A stretch of 64,000 nucleotides of DNA from Dendrolimus kikuchii (GCA_019925095.2 CM034406.1:7629388-7693387); one strand, 5' to 3'. Counted from the first letter of the stretch, positions 23,109 to 34,930 are shown. Numbers and translations are program-made. The notes: generated from the sequence alone by a model not told the origin.

Positions 23109-24695
23109 CTACGAACTAACAGTTTTTTCTTCGAACCAATAGTTTTTGATCATGTCTGCGCCTTTCTCACCTATCATAATTGTTGGTGCATTCGTATTGC
23201 CTCTTACAATAATTGGCATGATACTTGCATCTATAACTCTTAAGCCTTTTATACCATGTACTTTTAATTCGGGATCTACAACTGCAGTTTTGTCGTCATC
23301 GGGACCCATTTTGCAAGTACTTGTTGGATGGTATAAAGAAAATGTCATTTCTCTAGAATAGCAATCCAAGAATTCTACTGTATTTTTATCAAATGACTTA
23401 CAGGCTTCGAGATCAATCCAATTTAATTTAAATCCGAAATCTTTAAATGATTTTGTGTCGCCAAATTTCAATACATAGTCCTGGAAAGATTTTATAATAA
23501 TTGGCATATCTTGTACATTATCAAAATAATTAGCATATATCAGGGGATGGTCAAAAGGATTTTTTGTCTTCAAAAGTATTCTACCCCTCGATTTTGGTTT
23601 CAGTAGTGTATTATAAATAATCAAAGTAAAGCATTTGTTATTAATTTCTCTAAACTTATTTATAACCTCGTCAGTTGATCCATGTTTATCGAACAGATCA
23701 AGCGTATCAGAAATTTTAGGAGGGAATACAATGAAATGATATTGCGTTGTTGGTAAAATGGATTTTGGATCTATAATATTAATAAAAGCCAAAACACGGT
23801 GTGGCTGAACGACACTTAAAGGTCCTTTACCGTGTACAATTAGGTCAACCAAATTTAGAGATGTTTTCTCAACTGTGCCAGCAAATTCAACTGGAGCAGT
23901 AGCTGTGTAAAATGCAGGTATGAACACATGATCCTGTAAGTTTTCCCCTACTGGCAAATCGGCTATTAGGTCTATATTCAGTTCTTCGAGGTGTTTCTTA
24001 GGTCCTATTCCGGAAAGTAATAAAAGTTGTGGAGAGTTAATTGATCCGCCAGATAAAATAAGCTCCTTTCTCACGTTTACCGATATATCTTTTCCATTCT
24101 TGTGTAATAGAACTCCATTAACTGTTTTAGTTCCAGGCTTGAATAGTATTTTTGTTGCTAAAGTATTCTTGATAACATGAAGATTAGTTCTATCTTTGAC
24201 AGGCTTTAAAAAAGCTCTTGCCGTGCTATGTCTTTTTCCTTTGTGTATAGTCATATAAACTTTCGCTACTCCTATTTGGCTAGCACCATTATAATCACTA
24301 TTATTGGTTAAACCTAATTCTGTACCAGCCTTTAAGATTACTTTTTCAATATCATGTAACTCTGGTTCGTGAATAACATTCAAATACCCCCCTTGACTAT
24401 GATATTTTTTATTACTTTCATTCAATTCACTAAGAAAATTTTCACTTTTCTGAAAATATGACAGAACTTCTTCGTAGCTCCAACCTTTATTACCCGCATC
24501 CGCCCATTCGTCATAATCAGCCTTATTACCACGAACATACACCATTCCATTGATACTACTACTTCCTCCAAGTACTTTTCCTCTCGGCCAAGCACATCCT
24601 TTTGTTTTGTAAGCTCTACACGCACCGTTTTGTGGTTCAGTCTTGTAACCCCAGTCTTGTGGAGTACCCATATTGTTGTAGAATAATTGTGGTGT
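23109..24695 (-). CDS. GMC oxidoreductase copy B, exon 3 (residues 98-625)
   Basis: Same structure as copy A: acceptor tttacag ending at 24696, then [10 protein letters not shown] in phase 0, stop TAG at 23111-23109, and C-terminus [11 protein letters not shown], five residues longer than A. Motifs: [30 protein letters not shown] and [13 protein letters not shown] with His553 and Asn597. In the HPTSTC block the usual Gly after HPT is Ser. The open frame runs on 47 codons upstream (to 24836) through the hydrophobic-coding pyrimidine tract of the intron; this is read-through, because A and C share the splice site and the 5' exons exist at 26231-26628. Its 3' half is mosaic between A-like and C-like sequence. 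Predicted FAD-dependent alcohol/sugar oxidoreductase, substrate unknown. Confidence 0.9.
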   Translation of the reverse strand, partial: TPQLFYNNMGTPQDWGYKTEPQNGACRAYKTKGCAWPRGKVLGGSSSINGMVYVRGNKADYDEWADAGNKGWSYEEVLSYFQKSENFLSELNESNKKYHSQGGYLNVIHEPELHDIEKVILKAGTELGLTNNSDYNGASQIGVAKVYMTIHKGKRHSTARAFLKPVKDRTNLHVIKNTLATKILFKPGTKTVNGVLLHKNGKDISVNVRKELILSGGSINSPQLLLLSGIGPKKHLEELNIDLIADLPVGENLQDHVFIPAFYTATAPVEFAGTVEKTSLNLVDLIVHGKGPLSVVQPHRVLAFINIIDPKSILPTTQYHFIVFPPKISDTLDLFDKHGSTDEVINKFREINNKCFTLIIYNTLLKPKSRGRILLKTKNPFDHPLIYANYFDNVQDMPIIIKSFQDYVLKFGDTKSFKDFGFKLNWIDLEACKSFDKNTVEFLDCYSREMTFSLYHPTSTCKMGPDDDKTAVVDPELKVHGIKGLRVIDASIMPIIVRGNTNAPTIMIGEKGADMIKNYWFEEKTVSS

Positions 24696-25259
24696 CTGTA
24701 AAGTGACACAATGAACTATTAATAATACAAAAAAGATACATAATAAACAGGAAAGTAATATCTTTAAGATAAAAATATTAGGGAGAGATTCGCTTGCGTC
24801 AATTTTTGTTGCACATCCGTAGGAACCATAAAGCACCAGCCGCGTTCCGCAGCGCAGAACCGCGATCGTGTCGGTTGTGAGATACTTGGAATTCTTTGCT
24901 TGCTTTTTCTTCCGTATAACAATGACGGTGGAGAGGTACCTAGCTCCCCCAAATCCTCAAGGACATTGACGTTGCTACAACATTACGTTATGTACTTTTA
25001 CACCGAACCTTTAAACCGATTGTTGTCACAGAGCTCTAGCTCTTTCACAACAATCGGTTCAGAGGTTTCTAGAAACACGGTACCCGCGGATGTTGGAGTG
25101 AATATTTATTAAACTGGTGAATTAGAGGATAATATCAAAATAAAGTACTTATAAGAATATCAGACCATGAGTATTCCAGCTCTGGGCTTGACCTTTCCAT
25201 TTTAAGAAACCTGTATTTCGTGTTTCGTATGATGACTGACAGTTCCGATGGTCCAGTTC

Positions 25260-25540
25260 TCTCTCCCTCTATCCCATCGTCCCTATCCCTTTTACTATTC
25301 AATTCTCCTATCCCATCCTAATAATCCTATTCCTCCCGTTTAACCATTGACCATCCTCGATGTCCTATCCCTTCTAACTCTTCTTATCCCATTCCCTCTA
25401 CTTTATCCTAAATGCTGGCAGCACGGGCTTCGCCCCTGGTGTTTCAAACGTCTATATGTCTATAGACGTCTATATGATGACGGCAACCCCTTTCTGTTAC
25501 GTCATCTATCTGTTTGATAGCTTCGGAATAAAAACACCTT
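25260..25540. repeat. Dispersed repeat fragments in intron 2 of copy B
   Basis: About 25260-25420 is a pyrimidine-rich tract similar to the complement of 9060-9230. About 25425-25520 (gcacgggcttcgcccctgg, cgtctatatgatgacgg) is the same tail type as at 1045 and 2910. There is no coding potential. Confidence 0.45.
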
Positions 25541-26230
25541 GAAAATACAAACGCCGCGCTGATACAAAGTAGATTGATACGTTTTATCTTTCATTTACAG
25601 TTTTTCTCTCATTTTCTATCGAAACATAGTAATTACAGCAATAAGCAAATTAGTTGAAATTAGGTTAAAAAACAGCTTATGCAGTGCACATTTCGTAGAT
25701 GGGATTCAAATTCACGTCCACATCATAAGAACGAGAGCCGGATGCTTTAACCAAGGCTTGGAACTGGTGTAAAATTAACCGGTTTAATGGTTCTAGCCGG
25801 CTTTAGTTGACTATTAAATTCGGAGTATTAATCTTAAAGAGAGTCTTATACGAGTAACCTTAATTAACCAGTTTATTCAGAAAGAAGAGGAAGTACCATT
25901 TTATCTTTCTCAACCTATATGTTTGTGTGCCAAAGAAAACTTGCTGTACCACATGGATGCGCTTTGAAAGTGTGCAGCAAAAACCAGTCGAAATCGTTCG
26001 AAACCGTTTTATTCAACAAAACCTATTTAACGAACTTTTGTTACCAAAAACCGGTTGATTAAGCTTAAATTGAGAACAAAACCGAAAAGGAAAGTTTCTA
26101 TGTACTTAGGCTGTAACCGGTGCGACTTTTTTACCGGTTTCCATGCCTTGACTGTATCTTTTAAATTATTACGACTATGTCTTGAGCGTAAGTGATTGTT
26201 TTTAAAAGGTTTTTAACCAAGAAAATTTAC

Positions 26231-26628
26231 CTCTGTGTTTAGTGTAGGGTTTCCTCCGGCCTCTACCAACAGAACTTTCCAATTTGGTATTTCACTAAGG
26301 CGATTAGCAACCACTGACCCTGCTGAACCAGCTCCAATCACGACGAAATCGTAATCCGGATCTGTGATCAATCCAAAATTGTGTTCGAATTATTCATTCA
26401 TTTATAAAAATTATTAGAGCTTTGTAAGTAATACCAGCCAATATCTAGGCTAGGAAATATGTCTCTACCTTTAAGAACCTTCTCCGTAGCATCTTCAGGC
26501 CATAAGTGGTCCCCGTACATAGCGCACTGTGCTGCAAAGAAGCTGGTCAGCGCTTGCGTGAACATTGGTCCTGCCATAGAGTAGGTGTTGACGATGGTTG
26601 TCGTCATCTCTGGGTCACACTCCCACAT
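26231..26628 (-). CDS. GMC oxidoreductase copy B, exons 1-2 (residues 1-97)
   Basis: Exon 1 is 26628-26469 (160 nt) with donor AAAG|GTAGAG. Exon 2 is 26361-26231 (131 nt) with acceptor GATCACAG|AT and donor GAG|GTAAAT. The 107-bp intron has the same length as in copy A. The product starts [20 protein letters not shown] and continues with the [17 protein letters not shown] motif and Glu87 in VEAGG. Lengths and phases are identical to copies A and C. The start codon is inferred from conservation; a 5' non-coding exon upstream is likely because the ATG follows a splice-acceptor-like sequence. Confidence 0.88.
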
Positions 26629-26874
26629 TTTAAACTGAAAATACAATACAAAGAAAGAAACAATTTATCTCCAAATAGGACGGTGTGAGAGAAATATCGT
26701 TAATAGAGAAATAAACATCATGATTTTATATTTATACATAATAATATCTTATAATATTATTAAATAGTATGCAATGGACCGAGCTATGTTGGGTTTCTCT
26801 TGTGGTCTATCCGTCTATCAGACATGAGGATACTGTAGGAGAACCAGGGTACGTAACACAGCTCGAAATATTAG

Positions 26875-27030
26875 TAATCCAGTCCACTGAACCGACGACC
26901 TGTGTAAGGTCGCTGGTAGGGACTGGATAAGGAAGGTGGGAGACCAGTATATGTGGCGCAGACTTGAGAAGGTCTACGTCCAGCAGTGGACATTGATTGG
27001 CTGAAGAAGAAGAAGGAAAACAAAAATAGT
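26875..27030 (+). mobile_element. RTE-like LINE (second family) 3' end
   Basis: Plus-strand frame reads about RRPV.GR.WIRKVGDQY.WRRLEKVYVQQWTLIG, the C-terminus typical of lepidopteran RTE-like ORFs, with an A/G-rich tail (gaagaagaagg). A second copy is at 35590-35765. It interrupts the upstream flank shared by copies A and B (compare 13740 with 27090), so it inserted in B after duplication. Confidence 0.6.
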
Positions 27031-27299
27031 AACAGGATTAAATATATTTTTATATATTTAAAATTGATATTTATTTTATAGTAAAGTTTACACTTTCCGG
27101 CAACGCTACACATGTTACGTTTTATCGAGGTGTCAGCCATACCGTCCTATTTGAAATAGACTTAAATTATGGGTCGTCACATAGCAGGTAGTAGCTATCT
27201 AATGTTTTTTTGAGTACGCAACAAAACAGTACAATAGCCACGGTTAAGTTGTCCGTCAACTTACCAGCTAGCTAATGGTTGTCGAATATATTTATTAAA

Positions 27300-28255
27300 A
27301 AGAAAGAAAGCCGACTTCAAACTAAAAAGCACAAAATAAATATTTAACCGACTTTAAGAAAGAAGGAAATAAAGAAAGAAAAACGTTTATTTGTCAAAGA
27401 CGACATACACAAAATATATATTAATTTAACGAAGCAAAACCATTCTCTAGTTGCGTGCGGCAATAGGAAAAAGGAGTTTGGCACTCAGTATATTGCTGTG
27501 CCCCAAGCTAATCCGACACAGTATTGATTTTCGGTGCCTACCTCTTACTCTATACATATTTTATTGAGACCCATAGAAAAAGAAAATAATAGTATAATAA
27601 ATAAAGTATATAATAAAGTCAGTTATATATTAGTATTATAATGATTTATATCAATTAGAATTATATATCTAAAAGTTTTATACAAAAAACCTTTCCGTTA
27701 CTCCACTCACCAGCTGTATCAAGACGCAAATCTTCTATCTGTAAGACAATTATATATTCTATATGTCATTATAAGAACGCATTGTAACGTTAATTACGAT
27801 CCTACCATATATTCCCGAAAACGACGCCACGATAGGGTTTGTCCTACAGTATCCTGTAGGACATCATTTGCTAAACGCCACTTCAAGTTCTTACACGGCT
27901 ATCTCTATAATAAAATTAACAGACATTTAAAAATATATTCGCTCAAAAGGTATGAAGTAAAGCATAAATTAATTAAATGGTTCCACTCCCTTAGTTATGA
28001 CAATACAGAACGGCTTATTACTGAATGAGCAATTTTGATGCAAGTATTTATTTAATATTTAATATACGTGTACCCACTATTTGTTTGATTAGATTGGCGG
28101 TCTCTACTCTTGGTACCATACACTCTGTAATTATCGTAACACACTCACACCCATGTGTACACACACACCCACACACATACAGACACACATACCCCACACG
28201 TACACACACACCCTATACTATGCAGACACTTAAATAAATAATAAAATATAAATAT
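27300..28255. other. Unassigned stretch with hairpin and (CA)n
   Basis: It holds gaaagaaa-type simple sequence (27300-27390), a perfect 10-bp hairpin with TATC loop (tgtcctacag at 27840-27849 against 27854-27863), a frame at 27870-28025 resembling the basic C-terminus of some LINE ORFs (KRHFKFLHGYLYNKINRHLK, weak), and an imperfect (CA)n microsatellite at 28140-28225. No host gene is supported. Confidence 0.45.
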
Positions 28256-28369
28256 AATTTCATCTGAATCCTAATATTTTACAGTTTTACTAGTTTAGGA
28301 TTCAGAATTTTCTCTGTATGTGACAAATTAGCCTTTAAATACAAAAAATTTCTTGCAGTCGGATGGCTG

Positions 28370-28555
28370 CCAATGCTAACTGTAACACAGGTTTGTTCCT
28401 AGTCCGGGGTCTTGGCAACCACCTGACTTCACAGCTTGCGTTTCTTTGGACAATTCTGTCTTTTTGTACTTTTTACTTGTATGTAACACAATAATGTTGT
28501 TGTTGGCTATGTAATAAAGATTTTGTATTGTATTTGTATTGTATATGACAACAGA
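28370..28555 (+). repeat. Retroelement 3' tail
   Basis: A moderately GC stretch around 28375-28470 leads into tatgtaataaagattttg and a (tattg)n run. This is the usual shape of a LINE or SINE 3' end. There is no partner copy in the window. Confidence 0.35.
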
Positions 28556-28599
28556 GGTAGTTTTATAAAAAAAAATAATGTTGGTTCAGATTTTTTTTT

Positions 28600-28850
28600 A
28601 AGATTATTCCTTTAAACTATTAGAACATTTTAGCATTTGATTTACATGTCTTTTCCAATTGCGTCCATCTACATCAACGATATATGTAACAATAGGCACA
28701 GATTAATTTAGTATGACACATTCCATCCAAGGTTTCTTAGCTTTTCGGTAATCTGCGACCATGACTTTTTCATCCACCAAAAATTCTACTATTTGACGGT
28801 TTTTCATTTATTTTTGCTAACATATCATGTGACTTTTCAATTGCAGGTGG
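28600..28850 (-). pseudogene. Gypsy-like LTR retrotransposon relic (integrase C-terminus)
   Basis: The minus strand reads NRQIVEFLVDEKVMVADYRK, then KKPWMECVI, a stop, then TYIVDVDGRNWKRHVNQML. The order (VxVRDYR, then KW..G.I, then Y.V.V.G..WKRHxNQ) is that of the C-terminal part of Gypsy-class integrases. Only about 75 codons survive and at least one stop interrupts them. The DNA from 28850 to 29495 is AT-rich without a gene. Confidence 0.55.
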
Positions 28851-29500
28851 TGGTCTCTCTCACTCAACTCACTAAATATATAAAACGTATTTATTTATTA
28901 TTATTATTATATGTTTTTATAACTAAAAATAAGAGCATTATTTGTATATACAAGAATAAATAATGAAAATAAAATGATTGAATACATACAGAAGTTTTTA
29001 TATACATAAATCTACTATATATAACTAAATACAGGTAAATGCCTATATACACAGAATAATTATATTATAATCCCAGCTTCTGGCTCTATAAAATGATATT
29101 TAGTACTTATTCAGCAATTATAATCATAAATAAAGATAAATATATATCTCCAAGAATATATGACGTAAAAAAATAAGCATACATTGTTGATCATGAACTA
29201 AGAGATTAACTTTTTTATGTTATAGAATGTATCTATGTAAGTAATGTTTAAGATAATTATATTATATACAAATACGTAACTTAAAGAAAACCTATATACT
29301 GTGTAGTATCTGTAACTTGCTTGTAGTTATAATAAAATGTATTTAAACATTATGAATAATTACTATATGAACAACGTTTGGCTAGAAAGCCTGGTTGAAA
29401 ATATGATTTTATAACGTCACAATATTGTTAATTGCTACCCAATGCCAAGTACAGCTCTTAAAATAAACTAATTTTAAGTAAAGTTAAAAATATACGTACA

Positions 29501-29742
29501 TATCGAGGCTTCACCTCCATTTTGTCGCAAGCCACATTTTGATCTGACTATATTTTCGGCTGCAAAAGGTATTTTAAACTACTATTTTGTTTTAAGATTT
29601 TCTGTTTTAGTTAGATTAGACTCTACTGAATCAAAAACTGAAAGTCTTAAACCAAAATAATAGTTTATAATACCTTTTGCAACAGAAAATATACATAGGT
29701 CCAAACGTCGCTTACGACAAAATGGCGGTAAAGGCTCGATAT
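29501..29742. mobile_element. Fold-back / MITE-like inverted repeat
   Basis: The left half (tatcgaggcttcacctcc, ccattttgtcgcaagccac, gcaaaaggtattttaaac, attttgttttaagattttc) pairs over almost its full length with the complement of the right half, ending gctcgata near 29742. The centre is near 29621. Arms are about 115-120 bp with roughly three quarters pairing by eye. There is no coding capacity. Confidence 0.7.
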
Positions 29743-29879
29743 ATATATATATATTATTATATGGTATCTGTAATAGGACGGATGTTTTTAATGTCACTTT
29801 CAACTGTAATCTGTCTGACGAAGATGCGATCACGGTTAGTCCAGATGAACTGGCAGTTATTCTTGCCAACAGTGCCAAA

Positions 29880-30305
29880 TATGCCGTAATGGCCAATATG
29901 ATCAAAATGAGCCAAAAGACCAAAATGACCAAATTAACCAAAATGGTAAATCACAAAAAAACATATCCTACTTTCTGGGATAACCTTTGTCTAAATCTAT
30001 CCCAAAATCTATCCTATTATCCGGGATAAAAAGTATCCCTTGTCCAACCTCGATATTAAAATTACATATATACCAAATTTCAGCTAAATTGGTTTGGTAG
30101 TTTTTTCGTAAAAGCATAAAAAACAAAGAGACAAATATATTTTTATCCCGAAAGGTCACCCATTGTTTGGGATAAAATGTATCCTGTGTTCATCCTCGGC
30201 ATCGAAAATATTATGTACTGAGTTTCAGCCAAATAGGTCTAATAGTTTTTCCGTAAAAATGGAACAGACAGACAGACAGAGCTACTTTCGCATTTATAAT
30301 ATTAA
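29880..30305 (-). repeat. Repeat family V with internal near-tandem units (inverse of 60785-61260)
   Basis: It contains a 9-bp-type array (gaccaaaatgaccaaatta...) then two similar units of about 110-120 bp. Each has a catcctcggcatcgaaa- or caacctcgatattaaa-type motif and a tttttccgtaaaa motif, and the whole ends in cagacagacagacag. The same order appears reversed at 60785-61260. Confidence 0.6.
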
Positions 30306-30319
30306 ATAAGAATTAATTA

Positions 30320-30560
30320 CTCCATTCCTTTACTTCGTATACCTGCACTATAACTTCTATAACATCACGAACGTGTCAGCTCTAAAAAAAAAGTTAGTTC
30401 TTACACACTTATTTTTATTCGACGAACTGACTTACGATGAATAATGAAAGCATTCAATTTAAAAGTTATTTCATCTCAAAGCTTGTACATTAACTAGCTC
30501 TCTTTTTGTTTTCCAATGAATATTATTTTTCAATAAAAATGCCTTAGTCAAAATGTTGTT
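30320..30560. promoter_or_regulatory. Upstream block shared by copies B and A (with 15040-15330)
   Basis: Colinear partner of 15040-15330 (acgaactgactta, gaatattatttttcaataaa, gccttagt). It retains similarity although the surrounding DNA has been rearranged by insertions. A regulatory role is only inferred from position and retention; no TATA box or initiator is decisive. Confidence 0.4.
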
Positions 30561-30984
30561 AGGAAGACCTGTTTTTAGTGGCTGATTTCTCATCAAATCC
30601 AAGCATTATTTTTCAATTCAATTACTCACGGTTTTTACCATTTTTGCGTTGCTATGTTTTTGGAATCTTCGAGACGAATATTTAATTGTATTTAAAGTGT
30701 TGACATGAAGTTTAAAAACTGGCTAAGCTCTTTGTTACCAACTTACCTAGTATAGATAAATAACACTTCATTTCTCACCAAATTAAACAATTACAAAAAA
30801 AAAACGCCTAGGTGTTTATTATTAGTAATAGTTACTTGATAAAACAAAAGGCAATAAAATACATTATTCTTTAAAAGAACTCGTGTTCATGGTTATGAAC
30901 ATACCTATACTTAATTTTCCTGTAAGGATATTGCTAAATTTGTTAGGAGAGTTGGGCTTCATATAAAATTGACAAGCATTTTTT

Positions 30985-31195
30985 TAATACATGAGTTCAG
31001 CAGACAGACAGACAGCCCACGTGATGGAAAGCGGTTACCATCGCCTAACACAAAAGGTGCTACCAATGTATTGCCGCTCTCTAACGGGGGACTGGAACCT
31101 GGCCATTAATGAGGGAACACAACTCAAGGTTGTTATGGCGACATACAGTAGACCACGGGTAGCAACCACCAAATGGGTGAATACCCTACCATTTG
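30985..31195 (-). repeat. Dispersed repeat family S, minus-strand copy
   Basis: Starts gcagacagacagacagccc and runs gatggaaagcggttaccatc, then aactcaaggttgttatggcg, the complement of 43660-43820. It is more diverged than the 21216 and 43535 copies. The stretch 31210-31640 after it has no supported gene. Confidence 0.65.
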
Positions 31196-31639
31196 GTAAG
31201 CCTTTATGATGCTTTCACTATTTTGTAGAAAATTTTAATAATTTTTATAGACATTTACATTTCCTTGGACCAGATTTAAGAGAAATGTTAATTTATCCAG
31301 AGCAATATTTCTTAGAAAAAAAACATAAATTCAAAGTTACAACGATTAAAACTAGATGGTGTTGTTTGTTATTAACACGCTGATTTGCTGCCTTCGGCTT
31401 CCATAGATTTAATGTTTTAAAAGATTTGCTTGTTGTGCCGACGATGGCGTTATTATAAGATTCAGTATGTCAATCGTCTACATTCTGCCAATAGGTATCG
31501 GGAATGAATGATTTGTTTATGGTTCCAAATGCATATTTTGCTTTTTTGTTGTTGTAAGATTGGCCCAACTGTTCATTCTGTTCATTTGGCGCGGAGTTTG
31601 AGTTGCATCGGATATTTAGATTAAATACAGTGCTGTTTT

Positions 31640-32730
31640 TAGTTAGATCATATCTAGTGTGTATTGTGAATTTCATAATGTACAAAAACATCGAACAAAT
31701 AGTTTGTCTTAAATTTCGCATCGTCAATGGAATTTTGTGTTCGGAGACACTAAAAATTTTACAGAAGGTGTATCTACTTTATAAAAAAACACGTGTTTAT
31801 GAGTGGCACAAAGCGTTCAAAAGCGGTCGAAATATGCTGGAAAATCTTCCTCGCCCGGGTAGACCATCAACGTCTTTAACTGAAGTTAACGTCGCAAAAG
31901 TGAAGTAAATAGTGACTGAAAATCCTCATTCAAGTTTGAGAAAATTAATCGCTGAACTTTCTGTGTCTCACGAGTCGATCCGTATTATTTTAAATAATCA
32001 CTTGGGTATGAAACATGTGGCCGCTCAGCTAGTCCCAAAAGACCTGAATTTTCTCTTCAAAAACTCAATCGCATAAGAGTTGCTGAGGACATGCTAGAAC
32101 TAGTCAATTCCGACCCCACATTCATGAAACGCATTGTCACCGGTTACGAGACGTGGGTTTACGAGTTTGAGATTCAAACTAGTCAACAAGCTTCGGAGTG
32201 GTGCCTTTTAACTAAACCGAAACCGAAAAAACTACGTCAAAGTCGATCAGATGTCAAAGTCTTACTAACTGTTTTCTTTGACTATCACGGTTGTACAATT
32301 GGAATTCTTACCGGAAAGTCAAACAGTAAATAAAGTATATTGTTTGAGCGTTATGCGGTCTTAAAAGAACAAATTGGACGAAAAAGGCCAGATTTGTGCA
32401 AAAGAAAATTCTTGGATTTGGCACCACAATAATGCGCCTTTCGTACAAGGCCATTATTGCGAACGAATTTTTGATCAAAATCGCAACAAATACCATCGAG
32501 CAACCACAATATTCACCAGATATGGCTCCAGCCGACTTCTTTCTCTTTCTGAAACTTAAATTACCACTTCGTTGCACCCGTTTTCATTCGCTAGAAGACA
32601 TAAAGGAGAATTCGCGACAAGAACTAAACTCAATTCCGGAAAAAGCGTTTAAAAATGATTTGATGATTGGATTATTCATTGGTAAGTGTATCGTTTCTGA
32701 AGGAGCATACTTGGTGATAAAATAAATAAA
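31640..32730 (+). pseudogene. Mariner-like transposase relic
   Basis: Plus-strand blocks in order: VYEWHKAFKSGRNMLENLPR with PGRPSTS (helix-turn-helix linker), LRKLIAELSVSHESIRIIL, then IVTGYETWVYEFEIQTSQQASEW (first catalytic Asp region, TGDETW expected; here TGYETW, so the Asp is lost), VLLTVFFDYHG, HHNNAPF, and YSPDMAPADFFLFLKLKLPL near 32515-32570 (third catalytic Asp region), ending near 32725. Frameshifts and stops occur between blocks. It is an inactive copy of a DD34D-type mariner. Confidence 0.85.
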
Positions 32731-32811
32731 TTTGAATGAATAACTAACATTTTGTATATTATTGACCTTTTCTCCGTACTTTTTTGACAGAGTACTATGT
32801 TTTATTCGTGG

Positions 32812-32816
<5 letters not shown>

Positions 32817-32855
<39 letters not shown>

Positions 32856-32873
32856 ATATATATAATATTAGAT
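32817..32873. repeat. (TA)n / (TG)n microsatellite
   Basis: An uninterrupted TA run from 32817 to about 32846 is followed by tgtgtgtgtatatatataat. It is simple sequence, probably variable. Confidence 0.9.
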
Positions 32874-33084
32874 TTTAGAAATGTATTTGGTTAAAGTTAA
32901 TCCGATTTCCGGGTCCACCCTTACTGCGCATTGTCCTTTAGTCACATATTCCACTATTAGAATCGTGGTTCATAGAGTAAATGCAAACATGCTCCTGAGT
33001 TTCTGTTTCGGTGTCTAATCATTGTATTATGTATACCCGCCAGGGTTGGCATGATTCGAATGAGTTTTATTAATACATGTGTTT

Positions 33085-33432
33085 ATAAGTCCCAATTCTA
33101 TAAAGACAGCTGTAGTTAAAGACATCTGTAGTTCACATAGGCTTCTATCCTTGGATGAAAGACGTACAGTTTTAGATATGTCATTGCTTTTTGATATAGT
33201 TCATAGTCGTGTTGACTGTCCTGAGCTCGTCTCGAAATTGGCATATACCGTACCCGTCCTACATCTCTGCTGAATGTTCCTTGTAATTCTACCAGCTACG
33301 CTCAAAATTCTTTGTTTTCTCGTATGGCTCGTACTTATAATACTAAATTTTGTAAAAATGATCTTTTTGCATCCTCCAAATACAAATTTAAAAGTAACAT
33401 AATTAATGACTTGCTGAATTTTACATAACACA
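33085..33432 (+). pseudogene. LINE reverse transcriptase C-terminal relic
   Basis: Plus-strand reading gives LLSLDERRTVLDMSLLFDIV then CPELVSKLAYTVP, and after a one-base shift NVPCNSTSYAQNSLFSRMAR with TYNTKF..NDLFASSKYKFK and IINDLLNFT before the stop. This LxxRRxxxDxxxL, then T.Y..NS...R....YN, then F..S...F pattern is the C-terminal extension of Jockey-like or CR1-like LINEs. It is 5'-truncated and inactive. The stretch 33433-34380 beyond it is AT-rich and empty except for the palindrome at 33984-34007. Confidence 0.6.
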
Positions 33433-33983
33433 ACCCGACTTTATTTGTTTAATTTCAACATTTGCTTTGTAAAATTGTTACTAAAGTGGTAGTTAATAAG
33501 GAAAACCTGTTATTGGCTTTACTTCTTATTGTAAACTATTTATATTATATTTGTGTATTCGCTGTTGGTTTTCTCAAGAAATAAAGTAAAACTGTTTCAA
33601 ATAAAACTTTTTTTTTATTAAGACAAGTTTTAAACAATGTTAAAAATAATAATAACAATGTTTTCAATCTATTCATAATTTCGAAGGAATGGAAATAAAT
33701 GAAAACGAATAACATATATAAGACTAACCAGTTTAAGTAAATTTGCAAATTGAGTCTAAGTTGTATTTTAGATTATACGTATTAGAAATTTTAAATAAAA
33801 CATTATTTGGGATGTAGTTAAAACATATTTTTTTTATTATAACTAATTTATTTAGTCAAAGACAAACTGCAACCATGTTAATTATGAATATCTAAGTAGG
33901 TACCATTAATTAACAATCAATATTAGTTACAAAATAATGCGTTTCCGTATCACATTGCTTTTGTGCAATAAAGATAAACTTTG

Positions 33984-34007
33984 TTCTAAAATAACGTTAT
34001 TTTAGAA
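33984..34007. repeat. Perfect 24-bp palindrome, no loop
   Basis: ttctaaaataac and its exact complement meet at a central AACGTT. A partial direct repeat of its right half follows at about 34015. Confidence 0.95.
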
Positions 34008-34394
34008 TTTTAGAACGTTATTTTTCTCTAAGGATCTAATCTATAACGTTCGCTATAAGCTTAGAACCTTCATTCCCTTCACTAGAAAGAAAGTAGTTTA
34101 ATGCATTCATTCGTCATTATTGGGAATTCACCTTATTTAAATATAGTTTAAGGGGTTTCCCCTATTACGAAAGTTCAATCAGTATTGATTAGAGTTACAC
34201 AACAAGTTTATTGATTATTGTAAATATTTATTAAGGCAAATTTGAAAGTAATTTAGATATGGTAAATGATTAGGTCTAATTGATGAATAAAAGTAAAAAA
34301 ATAATAAAAAAAATCACTCGTTTTAAATATTTGAACTGTTTGTTTTATAAATTTTCATTTTCAAAATCAGGACTTTTTTGTGCTATGGTGTAAT

Positions 34395-34598
34395 TTTTTC
34401 TCTGTCTTTTCTTTCACCATATCTCAATTAATTGGGGTCGGCACAATATGTCTTTTCCTTCCACACTCCTCTATTCTGAGGTACATCTTCTGTCACACCA
34501 CAAATCAACATATCATCCTTCACACAATCCATCCATCTTTTATTTGGTCTACCTTTACATCTGTACCCCATCCATCTTGTATAAATTACAAGATGGAT
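34395..34598 (-). mobile_element. RTE-like LINE (third family) fragment with hairpin at its 5' edge
   Basis: The minus strand reads YRCKGRPNKRWMDCVKDDML, then VWKEKTYCADPN and stop near 34428, followed by an A-rich gaaagaaaag end. This is the same C-terminus as at 45571-46015. At 34570-34598 a perfect 12-bp hairpin (atccatcttgta, 5-nt loop) replaces the sequence present in the homologue at 45730, which has only one arm. Confidence 0.7.
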
Positions 34599-34734
34599 TC
34601 TACTTTCTACATTATCTGTGGTATAATTTTTTGTTGGAATAAATACACTTGCTGGGGTTTGAAAATGCACGGCTGGATTGTGGCTTAATACGATACGCCT
34701 CAACTTACCTGTTTTTTTAGAGAATTGAGAAAAC

Positions 34735-34930
34735 GAAGTGGCCAAAGCGACCAAATAGACCATCCATCTGGTCATTTTGGTGTACATATATAGTTTTAAT
34801 ACATAGAAAATGGACATAGATACATTTCATTCGGGAGATGGGATAGTTTGCGATATAAAATGAAGTGAATCTTTCGGGGCAAATAGCACTAACATAAAAA
34901 TGTAATACAATGTAACCTGTAATGTAACCT
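34735..34930. repeat. Dispersed repeat shared with about 61490-61610
   Basis: gaaaatggacata, cgggagatgggatagttt, ataaaatgaagtgaatc and ttcggggcaaatag recur in the same order near 61495-61590. It is non-coding. 34930-35265 is unassigned. Confidence 0.6.

Noticed and set aside
24696..24836. 47-codon in-frame N-terminal extension of copy B exon 3 with a hydrophobic stretch that looks like a membrane anchor
   Set aside because: It is the intron's pyrimidine-rich 3' end read as codons. The acceptor before TPQLFY is conserved in A and C, where the upstream frame differs, and proper 5' exons exist at 26231-26628.
28140..28225. CRISPR-like or satellite array
   Set aside because: It is an imperfect (CA)n microsatellite without regular spacers; CRISPR arrays are not expected in an animal genome.
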